Positions 9,065-18,772 of a stretch of 32,852 bases of DNA are shown here, piece by piece (position 1 is the first letter of the stretch; each line of letters starts with the position of its first letter). The translations under genes were made by a program, and so were the position numbers. The notes under the pieces were generated by a model, which made no database searches, had not been told where the DNA came from, and saw only the letters and a program-made list of their open reading frames with translations. The DNA comes from Vicinamibacteraceae bacterium. GTDB lineage: Bacteria; Acidobacteriota; Thermoanaerobaculia; Multivoradales; Multivoraceae. The DNA is taken from assembly GCA_012270995.1 (NCBI GenBank), contig JAAXHG010000084.1, positions 8,225 to 41,076 of the forward strand, in the 5' to 3' direction.

Positions 9065-10486
9065 ATGCCGGAACGCCTGTCCGCGGCCGAGCGGGACGAC
9101 CTGCGGGTCGGCCTGCGGATGGCCCACCCGCCCGACCCGGCGGCTCTCGCCGCGGAGCGGCGGCAACTGGCCGACCTGGAGCAGGCGCCCAGAATGGCGC
9201 GCTGGCGCTCCTTCGCCGGGCTGATCGGCCCGGGCTACATGCAGAGCGCGATGACGCTCGGCAGCGGCACGGCCGCTTCCGCGCTGTTCGCCGGCGCCGT
9301 GTTCGGCTACCAGCTCCTGTGGGTCGCGCCGCTCGCGATGCTGCTGGGGCTGGTCATGCTCTCCGCGGTCGCCCACCAGACCCTGTCGACGGGCCTGCGG
9401 CCGTTCGATGCGATGCGCCGCTTCGCGGGAGCGCCACTCGCCTGGAGTTGGGCCCTGGGCGCGCTGATCGCGTCGATCGTTTGGCACTTCCCGCAGTACG
9501 CGCTGGCTTCCGCGGTCCTGGTCGACCTCGGCGAAGCGGCCGGGATCGAGGGGTTGCCGGCGGCGGGGCTCGGCTTCGTCGTTCTTGTCTGGGCCGTACT
9601 GATCTCGTCGCTCTACGGCCGGCGGCCCGAGTTGATTCGCGTCTACGAGCGGCTCCTGCGCTACATGGTGTGGGGAATCGTCGTCTGCTTCGCCTGGGTC
9701 GTTTTCCGCACGGGAATCTCGGACTGGGGAGGGTTGATCCGCGGCTTCACGAGCTTCGCGGTCCCCGGGGAGCGGAACGGCGTGCTCGGAGTGACGGTCA
9801 TTCTGAGCGGCCTCTCGGCCGCGGTCGGAATCAACATGGTCTTCCTCTACCCGTACTCGCTGCTCGCCCGCGGCTGGTCGAGGGAGCACAGGTCCCTTGC
9901 CCGGTTCGACCTGTGGACCGGGACCTTCGTTCCCTACGTCCTGGCCGCGAGCCTGATGGTGATCGCCGCCGCGAACACGATTCACCTCGATCCGTCCTAC
10001 GACGGCGTGCGGCTGAGCCCTGTCGAAGCCGCGCAGTCCCTGGCGGCCGTCGCGGGGCCGGCGGTGGGGCGGGTGGTGTTCGACCTGGGGGTGCTCGGCA
10101 TGGCCCTGTCGACGATCACGCTGCACATGCTGGCGACCGGGTTCGTGGCCTGCGAGTTGTTCGGCTGGGAGTTCGGCAGCGCGAAGCACCGGCTGGCCAT
10201 GCTGCTTCCCGCGCCCGGCGTGCTCGGGCCGGTCTTCTGGGGTGACATCGCGGTCTGGCTGGCGGTTCCCACGAACATCGTCTGTGGCCTGTTCCTGCCG
10301 GCCGCCTACATCGGCTTCGTCATGCTCCAGCGCAGCCGCGGCTACCTGGGCGACGACCGTCCGGCTGGCGCCCGCGGCTGGCTGTGGTGGGCCCTGATGG
10401 TCGGCGTCACACTGTTCCTGACCGTTTTCATGGCCTGGTACGTCTGGACCCAGGGGCCGGGCTACTTCGGGCGCCTGACCGGCTGA
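9065..10486 (+). CDS. Divergent Nramp-like membrane transporter
   Basis: This is a polytopic membrane protein of 473 residues with about 11 hydrophobic segments and overall Nramp-family character. The first helix carries GPGYMQSAMTLGSGTAA where canonical Nramp proteins have a DPGN metal-binding motif. The helix corresponding to TM6 reads GINMVFLYPYSLLARG instead of the usual MPH-containing motif. Similar variants are, as far as I recall, found in Planctomycetes and Acidobacteria annotated as Nramp. With both metal-site motifs altered, Mn/Fe transport should not be assumed; other cations or organic solutes are possible. I chose ATG 9065 (MPERLSAAERDD) rather than an in-frame TTG at 9047. No strong ribosome site is visible. 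The stop lies 16 bp before the ABC ATPase gene, so the genes may share a transcript. Confidence 0.75.
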   Translation: MPERLSAAERDDLRVGLRMAHPPDPAALAAERRQLADLEQAPRMARWRSFAGLIGPGYMQSAMTLGSGTAASALFAGAVFGYQLLWVAPLAMLLGLVMLSAVAHQTLSTGLRPFDAMRRFAGAPLAWSWALGALIASIVWHFPQYALASAVLVDLGEAAGIEGLPAAGLGFVVLVWAVLISSLYGRRPELIRVYERLLRYMVWGIVVCFAWVVFRTGISDWGGLIRGFTSFAVPGERNGVLGVTVILSGLSAAVGINMVFLYPYSLLARGWSREHRSLARFDLWTGTFVPYVLAASLMVIAAANTIHLDPSYDGVRLSPVEAAQSLAAVAGPAVGRVVFDLGVLGMALSTITLHMLATGFVACELFGWEFGSAKHRLAMLLPAPGVLGPVFWGDIAVWLAVPTNIVCGLFLPAAYIGFVMLQRSRGYLGDDRPAGARGWLWWALMVGVTLFLTVFMAWYVWTQGPGYFGRLTG

Positions 10487-10502
10487 CGACCGGTTTCGTT
10501 CC

Positions 10503-11237
10503 ATGCTCGAACTCCTGTCGGTCGGCATGCGGTTCGGCGCGGTAGAGGCCCTTCAGGCCGTCGATCTGGAGCTAGCCCCGGGTGAAGTCGTCGGGCTGAT
10601 GGGCGACAACGGAGCCGGCAAGTCCACGCTCCTCAAGATCGTCGCGGGGAACTTCGCTCCGACATCGGGCGAGATCCGCTGGGACAGGCAGGCGGTCAAA
10701 CTCACGCCCCTCTCGGCCCGGGAGCACGGCATCGAGGCCGTGTACCAGGACCTCGCCCTGTGCGACAACCTGTCGGCGACGGCAAATGTGTTCCTGGGTC
10801 GCGAGTTGCACCGCAGGCTGCTCGGTGTCCTGCCGGTGCTGGACCACGCCGCGATGCGGAAGAGGTCGGCCGAGTTGTTCGACGAACTCGGGTCCGACAC
10901 CCGCCCGGACGACATCGTCCGGAGGATGTCGGGAGGGCAGCGTCAGGCCACGGCCCTGGCTCGGGCCCGGCTGAGCGCGCCCCGTCTCATGCTGCTCGAC
11001 GAGCCGACTGCCGCGATCAGCGTGCGTCAGATCGCCGAGGTGCTGGAACTCATTCGGAGCCTGCGCGACCAGGGCGTTTCGGTGCTCCTGATTTCCCACC
11101 GGATGTCGGACGTCTTCGCGGTCGCGGACCGCGTCGTCGTGCTGCGAAGAGGGCGGAAGGTGGCTGACAAGGGGATCGCCGAGTCGTCGCCGGAGGAGGT
11201 CACCGCGCTGATCACCGGTGCGATCGAAGCCGCGTGA
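10503..11237 (+). CDS. ABC importer ATP-binding protein, ribose/fructose-type (single nucleotide-binding domain)
   Basis: This 244-residue cytoplasmic ATPase energises the permease encoded next. Motifs in order: Walker A GDNGAGKST (34-42), Q-loop Gln82 in VYQDLAL, signature SGGQ (143-146), Walker B LMLLDEP with Glu167, and H-loop His199 in LISHR. The VYQDLAL and NVFLGRE words are typical of the FrcA/RbsA group, which serves pentose and other sugar importers. RbsA-type proteins usually have two fused domains (about 500 residues). This one has only one, as in FrcA-like systems, and would act as a homodimer. The stop overlaps the permease start (GTGA, 11234-11237), indicating coupled translation. 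Confidence 0.93.
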   Translation: MLELLSVGMRFGAVEALQAVDLELAPGEVVGLMGDNGAGKSTLLKIVAGNFAPTSGEIRWDRQAVKLTPLSAREHGIEAVYQDLALCDNLSATANVFLGRELHRRLLGVLPVLDHAAMRKRSAELFDELGSDTRPDDIVRRMSGGQRQATALARARLSAPRLMLLDEPTAAISVRQIAEVLELIRSLRDQGVSVLLISHRMSDVFAVADRVVVLRRGRKVADKGIAESSPEEVTALITGAIEAA

Positions 11238-12190
11238 AGAGCCTCCGTCGAGCGCCGCAGTCGCTGTGGGTGACGCTGACCGTCGCGGCTCTCGCCGGTG
11301 TGATGAGCCTGGTCTCCGAGCCGTTCGCGAGCGCCGACAACATCTTCAACATCAGCCGCAACTTCGCGTTCATCGGCTTGATCGCCCTCGGACAGACGGC
11401 GGTCATCGCGAACGGCGGCATCGACCTTTCGGTCGGCTCGGTGATGGGGCTCGCGGGAATCGTGACGGGTCTCGTTCTGGCGTCGGGTCAACCGCTGGTC
11501 GTGGCCGCGGCAGCCGGTCTCGGCTGCGCTCTGCTGTGCGGGCTCATTAACGGTGCGTTGGTGGCCTACCTTCGCCTGTCGCCCTTCGTGGTCACCCTGG
11601 GCATGCTGAGCATCGCGCGGTCGCTGGCCCTCGTGATCTCGAACAACAGGATGATTCACGACTTCGGTCCCGACGAGGAGCTGCTGCTCAGCCTGGGCGG
11701 CGGCCGCTTCCTGGGAGTCGCGAACCCCGTCTGGCTGCTTGTCGTCGCGGCGCTCTGCGCGGCCGGCTGGTTCCGGTACAGCCGTCTGGCGCGGCACGTT
11801 CTCGCGGTCGGAGGCAACGAGGACTCGACCCGGCTGGCGGGCGTGCCGGTCGCCCGGGTGAAGCTCACGGTCTACGTCCTCAGCTCCCTCCTCGCCGGCG
11901 TGTCGGCGATCCTGATGATCGGCTGGCTGGGGGCGGTGACGAACGCCCTGGGCCAGAACTACGAACTGCGCGTCATCGCCTCGGCGGTGATTGGCGGCGC
12001 CAACTTGATGGGCGGGGAAGGCGGCGCGTTCGGCGCCGTGGCGGGCGCGGCGCTGATCGAACTGATCCGCAACAGCCTGCTGCTTCTGGGTGTGGACCCG
12101 TACTGGCAGGGAGCCTTCATCGGGGGATCGATCATCGCGGCTATGCTGGTCGAGCGGATCCGGCGTACGGGTCGCGCTGGAGACCATTGA
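11234..12190 (+). CDS. ABC importer permease, ribose-type (RbsC/FrcC-like)
   Basis: This is an inner-membrane permease of 318 residues, the usual size for this family, with about 8-10 hydrophobic segments. Family words include ALGQTAVIANGGIDLSVGS, the cytoplasmic coupling region with AVGGNEDSTRLAGVPV, and a Gly-rich segment (VIGGANLMGGEGGAFGAVAG) near the last helices. It probably works as a homodimer with the upstream ATPase and the downstream binding protein. The GTG start is fixed by the four-base overlap with the ATPase gene. The substrate cannot be assigned; ribose-class systems carry pentoses, hexoses, polyols and some nucleosides or autoinducers. Confidence 0.93.
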   Translation: MKSLRRAPQSLWVTLTVAALAGVMSLVSEPFASADNIFNISRNFAFIGLIALGQTAVIANGGIDLSVGSVMGLAGIVTGLVLASGQPLVVAAAAGLGCALLCGLINGALVAYLRLSPFVVTLGMLSIARSLALVISNNRMIHDFGPDEELLLSLGGGRFLGVANPVWLLVVAALCAAGWFRYSRLARHVLAVGGNEDSTRLAGVPVARVKLTVYVLSSLLAGVSAILMIGWLGAVTNALGQNYELRVIASAVIGGANLMGGEGGAFGAVAGAALIELIRNSLLLLGVDPYWQGAFIGGSIIAAMLVERIRRTGRAGDH

Positions 12191-12243
12191 CCGGTTCGGG
12201 GGCTGTGCCGCGGCCGGTTTCTCCGCCTGGAACAGAGGAGTGA

Positions 12244-13296
12244 GTGAGTGTGACGACGGGACGATGGAGCGGTCGCCATGTGCGCCCTTCAGGCGCGGCC
12301 TCGGTCGCCGCCGCGGTTCTGACGATGTCTCTCGCGGGCTGCGCGCAGGAGGGGACGGGCTACACCTTCGCCCTGGTCCCCAAGGCGATGAACAATCCGT
12401 TCTTCGACTTAGCTCGCGACGGCTGCGTGCAGGCAGCCACCGATCTCGAGGGGGTCGACTGCCTCTACATCGGCCCGAGTGAACACACCGAAGCCGACCA
12501 GATCCAGGTGGTCGAGGACCTGATCACCCGCAGGGTGGACGGTCTGGCGGTGTCGCCGTCGAACGCGACCGCGATGGCGCGTGCGCTCACGCGGGCGCAC
12601 GACGCCGACATACCGGTGATTACCTGGGACTCCGATCTGCTGGCGGAAGATGTAGCCCTGCGGTCGACCTACATCGGCACGGAGAACCGCGCCATGGGGG
12701 TCGAACAGGCCAGGCTGTTGCGGAAGCTGAAACCGGAAGGAGGCAGCCTGTGCATCCAGTCCGGCGGCGCGGCGGCGATGAACCACAACGAGCGAATGCA
12801 GGGGCTCCGGGACACGCTGGCCGGAGTAGAGTCCGACGCGCCGCCCGGTCTGCGGCTGGAGGGTAACAACGGTTGGACCGAGGTCGAGGCCTGCCCGCTG
12901 TATACGAACGACGATTTCCCACTGGCCGTGCAGCAGATGGCCGACGTGCTGGCCTCCGAGCCGGACCTGGACGTGTTCTCGATCACCGGCGGCTTTCCGC
13001 AGTTCGTCGACCAGGCCTACCGGCAGGCGGTGGAGCCCTACCGGGACCGGATCGATGCGAAGGACCTCGTGATCATCGGCGCCGACACTCTGCCGATGCA
13101 ACTGGACCTCCTGGCCGAGGGACTGAGCCACGGGCAGGTGGGGCAGCGACCGTACGCCATGGGCTATCGGTCGATGGAGGTGCTGTTGGAACTGGTGAAC
13201 GGCGGTTCGGTGGAGGACCCGATCTACACGGGACTGGACGTGCTGACCGGCGCGGAGGACGTCGAGGCGTTCCGGGCCGGCCCGGAACCCCGATAG
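12244..13296 (+). CDS. ABC importer substrate-binding lipoprotein (periplasmic binding protein-like)
   Basis: This high-affinity binding protein feeds the importer above. A signal with lipobox LAGC (Cys33) precedes a two-lobed type I binding fold. YTFALVPKAMNNPFFDLARDGC is the typical first strand and helix, ITRRVDGLAVSPSNA follows, then IPVITWDSD and the hinge region VGQRPYAMGYRSMEVL. The ligand-contact residues resemble sugar binders, but the ligand is not predictable. Start choice: GTG 12244 lies only 3 nt after GAGGAG (12235-12240), while GTG 12250 is 9 nt away and better placed; the protein would then begin two codons later. A 53-bp gap separates it from the permease, and this good ribosome site may give higher expression of the binding protein. 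Confidence 0.9.
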   Translation: MSVTTGRWSGRHVRPSGAASVAAAVLTMSLAGCAQEGTGYTFALVPKAMNNPFFDLARDGCVQAATDLEGVDCLYIGPSEHTEADQIQVVEDLITRRVDGLAVSPSNATAMARALTRAHDADIPVITWDSDLLAEDVALRSTYIGTENRAMGVEQARLLRKLKPEGGSLCIQSGGAAAMNHNERMQGLRDTLAGVESDAPPGLRLEGNNGWTEVEACPLYTNDDFPLAVQQMADVLASEPDLDVFSITGGFPQFVDQAYRQAVEPYRDRIDAKDLVIIGADTLPMQLDLLAEGLSHGQVGQRPYAMGYRSMEVLLELVNGGSVEDPIYTGLDVLTGAEDVEAFRAGPEPR

Positions 13297-13329
13297 GGCC
13301 GCCGTGCGGAACCGGACATCCGGCGCTCT

Positions 13330-15117
13330 TCAGGGCAGCGCGATGTCTCTGACGAGATAGCTGCCGCGGCCGGAAGCTTCGTCTTGAACCCCGACGGCGA
13401 CGTCGAACCTGCCCGGCGGCAGATCGACGTTCACCACGACAACGGCGCTCTCCTCGGGCGGCGGCAGTTGAGCCTGACTCAGGGTGAGGGTCTTCTGGCG
13501 CATCGAAGTGCGCTCGCCGTCCTCGTTCTCCGCGACCAGGAAGATGCGCAGCGCGCCCGTTGGACCGGAAGGTCCGGGCAGCAGCGTCACCGCGGATGCG
13601 GGAATGTGCACTTCGACCGGAAGCGTCGCCGCCGGTGATTCACCTGCCGGCGTGATCTCTCCGAACGTCACCTCAACGTCCAGGGGATTGTCCTGCTCGT
13701 CCAGTTTGAGCGCGGCAAACAGGCGGTCCGCCAGACGCTGCTCCTGTGACTTCAGGATGTAGGAGCGCCGGTAGCGCACCCGCCATCCCTTTCCGGGCTT
13801 CGCGAGACGCACATCGATCTGGCGGATGGGATGCCGGCCGCCGGGAGGCGCGCTGTAGCCCAGGGAGTAGTACGAACCGAAGTCGGCCGCAATGTCCTCC
13901 AGGGCCTCCGCCGGACGTGCCTGGTTGAACACGGCCCGCCCGCCGGTCTCGTCGGCGAGCAGACTCAGCGTCGCCTGCAGATTGTCGACCCGGACCCGGT
14001 CGTTCCTTCGGCTCGGCACGAGGACCGTCGACAGGTTGTAGGCCCCTGTTCCCTCACCGGCCAGATCGCCCAAGCCGCCGGCGAGGCTCGTGTCGACGGA
14101 CGAGGGCGGCCGGATCCCGGCGGCATCGACCGGGTAGATGGTTACCCGGTTCGCGTTGCTGAAGGCGCTGAACTGGTTGAAGAGCGTCGTATCGTCCCAG
14201 GTGCGTTCGAGGGCGTCCGTCTCCGACTGCCGCTCGGGACAGATCTCGCCGAGATAGTGGTAGAAGTCCGCGCCCGGTCGCTGAGGCAGCCCGTCGCTCA
14301 CGTAGATCAGCGCTTTCGGCCCCGGAAGGCCTCCGAGGGCCGTCACCAGTTCACCCAGCGCGGACAGAGACGGTCCGCTCCTGGACTGCATCGCGGCCGC
14401 ATACTGGTTGGCGGAGCCGAGAAGGCTGGGCCACTGATCGACGCAGGGCTCGCAACCCGGGTTGTTCGGACTCGAAGGGGGCTGGGCGCACACCTCGTAC
14501 GTGAGACGCATCTCACGGAGAATCTGGCCGCGCAGGATCTCGTCGTCATGGGCGAGGGCCCGGGGCTCCGATCGCAGTCCGTTGAGCGCCTCGGTCAGTT
14601 CGGCGGCGGCGACCGTGAACGGCACGCGGACGTTCAGCTCCGGGTCGCCGGTCGCCAGCATGAAGCGGACGCCGGCCCCGTCCTGGTCACCGCGGCGGCC
14701 CAGGAAGGCGCCCAGGTCGTCCTCGATCCGCAACAGGTTGCCCTGACTCGTGCGATAGCGGTCGATGTAGAGGGCCACCATCGGAGGCATGTCCGGGACC
14801 TCCAGGTCCCTCAGCGCGTCGCCCTCGGTCCACGCCCGATCGTCGCGCGCGGAGGCGCTCAGGAAGTTCGTGATCTCGACCGCCTCGCCCTCTTCGAACA
14901 CCTCGAAGTCGTCGATCGAGAGGTCCGAGATCGGTCTGCCGGCGCGGTCGGTGACGTGGACGTCGATGTTGACGACATTGACCGTCAGCTCTTCGACGAT
15001 CGTCGCCGCGGGGGGGTCCGCGCTGCCGCGCTGCTGCGCGTGCATTTCGGCCGCGGCCAGTACCGACCCGGCGGCCAGAACCGTGGCCCAGGGAAACGCG
15101 TGAGCCTTGAAGGCCAT
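13330..15117 (-). CDS. Secreted VWFA-related protein of the acidobacterial type
   Basis: This 595-residue protein has a signal peptide (cleavage probably near MHAQ, residue 28). The opening words are typical of the VWFA-related domain family expanded in Acidobacteria: VNVVNIDVHVTDRAGRPISDL, DDFEVFEEGEAVEI and, near residue 280, ALIYVSDGLPQRPG. The metal-ion-dependent adhesion site is degenerate: where DxSxS is expected there is Asp119 in YIDRYRTSQ. An inserted loop at about 210-235 carries four cysteines (VCAQ, GCEPC). A C-terminal region of about 180 residues looks beta-rich. It probably acts extracytoplasmically in protein-protein contact; the function is unknown. It has no Shine-Dalgarno sequence and is divergent from the PIG-L gene by 20 bp, sharing overlapping -10 boxes. 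Confidence 0.87.
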   Translation of the reverse strand: MAFKAHAFPWATVLAAGSVLAAAEMHAQQRGSADPPAATIVEELTVNVVNIDVHVTDRAGRPISDLSIDDFEVFEEGEAVEITNFLSASARDDRAWTEGDALRDLEVPDMPPMVALYIDRYRTSQGNLLRIEDDLGAFLGRRGDQDGAGVRFMLATGDPELNVRVPFTVAAAELTEALNGLRSEPRALAHDDEILRGQILREMRLTYEVCAQPPSSPNNPGCEPCVDQWPSLLGSANQYAAAMQSRSGPSLSALGELVTALGGLPGPKALIYVSDGLPQRPGADFYHYLGEICPERQSETDALERTWDDTTLFNQFSAFSNANRVTIYPVDAAGIRPPSSVDTSLAGGLGDLAGEGTGAYNLSTVLVPSRRNDRVRVDNLQATLSLLADETGGRAVFNQARPAEALEDIAADFGSYYSLGYSAPPGGRHPIRQIDVRLAKPGKGWRVRYRRSYILKSQEQRLADRLFAALKLDEQDNPLDVEVTFGEITPAGESPAATLPVEVHIPASAVTLLPGPSGPTGALRIFLVAENEDGERTSMRQKTLTLSQAQLPPPEESAVVVVNVDLPPGRFDVAVGVQDEASGRGSYLVRDIALP

Positions 15118-15123
15118 GCGTTC

Positions 15124-15129
15124 ACTATA
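15124..15129 (-). promoter_or_regulatory. -10 box of the VWFA-related gene, leaderless arrangement
   Basis: The minus-strand hexamer TATAGT (5 of 6 to consensus) ends exactly 6 nt before the ATG at 15117. Transcription would start at or within a base of the ATG. No good -35 is visible at 16-18 bp. It shares four bases with the plus-strand -10 box. Confidence 0.55.
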
Positions 15130-15131
15130 CT
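15126..15131 (+). promoter_or_regulatory. -10 box of the PIG-L gene, leaderless arrangement
   Basis: The plus-strand hexamer TATACT (5 of 6 to consensus) ends exactly 6 nt before the ATG at 15138, mirroring the minus-strand box. The only -35-like word, TTGAAG at 15107-15112, is 13 bp away, which is too close for a standard spacer. Confidence 0.55.
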
Positions 15132-15137
15132 GCCGCG

Positions 15138-16025
15138 ATGTTGCGGGCAGGTGCGAGCACCACGAACCGGCTGCTTCCCTCCCTGCCGGGAGCGTTCCTG
15201 CTGACCGCCTATCTGACCGCCACCGTCGTGTCGCTTCCGGCGTCGGCGCAGGTGTCGCGCCCCGAGCCGGCGTACGAAGGCTCCGACCGGATCGAGGAGT
15301 GGTCCGGACGACGGATCCTGGTCGTCACCCCCCACCCGGACGACGAGACGTTCACGTCGGGCGGCACGCTGGCGATGCTCGTCGCGAACGGCAACGAGAT
15401 TCAGGTCGTCGTCTACACGACGGACAACGCCGGCTCACGGGATCCGGAGATGACGAAGGACCGGCTGAAGGCGATCCGGCGGGCCGAGGAGGAGGAAGCC
15501 TGCCGCATCCTGGGCATCCCGAAGGAGAACATCCACTGGCTCGGGCACGACGACGGGATGCTGGAGTACGTCGACCGGCGTGCGCTGACAAAGCAGGTCG
15601 CGCGCGAGATCAGGCGCTTCAGGCCCCATGCCATGTTCTCGGTCGACCCCGGGTCGCCCTACGAGCAGTACCACAAGTCGGATCACCGCTCGGGAGCGAT
15701 CATCACCGTCGACGCGATCCGGGCCGCGCGCTGGCGGCTGTACTTTCCGGAGCTGGAGGCGGAGGGCTTCGAGGCGTGGAGCGTGCCGCTCGTCTTCTTC
15801 TACTACAGCGCCAAGCCGAACTACACGGTCGACATCACGGATGTGGCCGAGAAGAAGGCGCGCGCATCGGCGGCCCACATCAGCCAGTTCGGTTCCCTCG
15901 TCGATCGCTACGACCCCAGCATCGTCGACGAGCAGAAGAAGGAGGTCGCGGCCCGCCTGCTTGAACGGGCCGAGCGCGAGAACGGCAGGGTGGTGGAGCG
16001 TTTCCGGCGTTCCGAGGCCTATTGA
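15138..16025 (+). CDS. Secreted PIG-L/LmbE-family N-deacetylase
   Basis: This zinc-dependent deacetylase acts on N-acetyl groups of sugars in the GlcNAc-PI de-N-acetylase/LmbE family. The zinc-binding HPDDE motif is at residues 66-70 in ILVVTPHPDDETFTSGGTL, and a later His lies in KSDHRSGA. An N-terminal hydrophobic stretch ending PASA (cleavage near residue 37) predicts export, so the substrate is likely periplasmic or a cell-surface glycoconjugate rather than a cytosolic thiol precursor. Length (295) is normal. No Shine-Dalgarno sequence precedes the ATG, only the TATACT box. The stop codon directly abuts the GTG of the next gene, so the deacetylase, oxidoreductase and ahcY probably share one transcript. 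The actual substrate is unknown. Confidence 0.9.
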   Translation: MLRAGASTTNRLLPSLPGAFLLTAYLTATVVSLPASAQVSRPEPAYEGSDRIEEWSGRRILVVTPHPDDETFTSGGTLAMLVANGNEIQVVVYTTDNAGSRDPEMTKDRLKAIRRAEEEEACRILGIPKENIHWLGHDDGMLEYVDRRALTKQVAREIRRFRPHAMFSVDPGSPYEQYHKSDHRSGAIITVDAIRAARWRLYFPELEAEGFEAWSVPLVFFYYSAKPNYTVDITDVAEKKARASAAHISQFGSLVDRYDPSIVDEQKKEVAARLLERAERENGRVVERFRRSEAY

Positions 16026-17191
16026 GTGGCGGCGAGCGGAACGGACTCCAGCCGCAAACCGGACGTCCCACAGTCCCCGCCGGCCCTGACGCTGAGCGTG
16101 CTGGACCAGTGCCCGATACGGGCGGGCGCCACCGCGGCCGATGCCGTGCTGGAGGCGGTGAAACTGGCGCAGGCCGCGGATCGGCTCGGCTACCGGCGTT
16201 ACTGGCTGGCCGAGCACCACAACTCGGAGTCCCTGGCCTGCGCCGCACCGGAGGCCCTGATCGGGCAGGTGGCAGCGGCGACCAAGCGGATGCGGGTCGG
16301 TTCAGGCGGCGTGATGCTGAGTCACTACAGCGCCCTCAAGGTGGCCGAGGTATTCCGAATGCTCGAGACCCTGTATCCGGGCCGCATCGACTTGGGAGTA
16401 GGCCGCGCTCCGGGCTCGGATCGTCTGACCGCTCGTGTGCTCGCACACGGTCCGGGACGACTGGGAATCCAGCACTACCCCGAGCAGGTGGCCCACCTGC
16501 TCGGGTATCTCGGCCGCGGCCACGAGGATGAGCGCCTCAACGGGATTCGCGCCATGCCCAAGGGCGACACCCAGCCGGAGGTCTGGCTGCTCGGTTCCAG
16601 CCTCGGTTCCGCCCGGTTCGCCGCCTGGTTCGGCTGCCCCTACAGTTTCGCCCACTTCATCCAGCCCCGGGAGGCCGAAGCCGCGCTCGACCTGTATCGC
16701 AGCGAGTACCGCCCCTCCGAGCGGCACCCCGAACCCCAGGCGAGTGTCGGCGTCAGCGCGATGGTCGCGGCAACGGACGAGGAGGCGCGCCGCCAGTCCC
16801 TCAGCCGCTTCCTGTGGTGGATCCGGCTGACGCAGGGGCGTCCGGGACCCTTCCCCAGCCTCGAGGAGGCGGAAGCGGAGGTGTTCACGGAGCGCGACCT
16901 CGTTGTCAGGGAGAAGATGCAGGCCTGTAGCCTGATCGGATCGCCCGATTCGGTGCGGGAGCGGGCGGAGCAGTTGGCGGGAAGGCTGGGAGTGGATGAA
17001 CTGGTCGTGCTGACGATCTGTCCCAGCTTCGAATCCCGGGTCCGTTCGTACGAGTTGCTGGCCGGGGCGATCGGGATCGCGGCTTCGCCGGTTGACAGCC
17101 GGGCGCTGAGGACTGAGGATCCCGCGCTGAGGACTGAGGATCCCGCTGGGGCTGGCGGGCACGGTGTTCGAGTCCCTGGAGGTATGCGACG

Positions 17192-17195
<4 letters not shown>
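16026..17195 (+). CDS. LLM-class flavin-dependent oxidoreductase (luciferase-like)
   Basis: This bacterial-luciferase-like TIM-barrel enzyme of 389 residues probably binds FMN or F420 and oxidises a small molecule. Evidence includes LSVLDQCPI at the N-terminus, [11 protein letters not shown], the [11 protein letters not shown] strand, [21 protein letters not shown] and the [11 protein letters not shown] loop. These words match the YhbW-like group-1 luciferase-family oxidoreductases. The last 35 or so residues are not part of the barrel. They contain two copies of ALRTEDP, encoded by a perfect 21-bp tandem repeat. The GTG start immediately follows the PIG-L stop, and the stop overlaps the ahcY ATG (ATGA). 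The substrate is unknown; a true luciferase role is unlikely without partner genes. Confidence 0.9.
17103..17144 (+). repeat. Two perfect 21-bp tandem copies built from 7-bp units
   Basis: Each copy (17103-17123 and 17124-17144) holds two CTGAGGA heptamers followed by TCCC and GCG. Read continuously from 17106 the pattern is CTGAGGA twice, TCCCGCG once, then CTGAGGA twice and TCCCGCT. The repeat is a multiple of three, stays in frame and encodes the ALRTEDP duplication in the tail of the LLM oxidoreductase. Confidence 0.9.
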
Positions 17196-18727
<1,532 letters not shown>

Positions 18728-18772
18728 GTATCTCGCTGCTCTTGACCGAGGTGGCGCCGGGCATCGAACTGC

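Noticed and set aside
9010..10245. A 411-codon plus-strand frame overlapping the Nramp-like gene
   Set aside because: Arg/Gly/Pro-rich product without membrane segments or motifs. The Nramp-like frame has clear hydrophobic helices.
13297..13329. CCGGA-CA-TCCGG inverted repeat between the ABC binding protein and VWFA genes
   Set aside because: The stem is 5 bp with a 2-nt loop and no T-run, too weak to call a terminator.
13831..15204. A 457-codon plus-strand frame antisense to the VWFA-related gene
   Set aside because: Arg/Gln/Gly/His-rich with no domain. The minus-strand protein has a signal peptide and family motifs.
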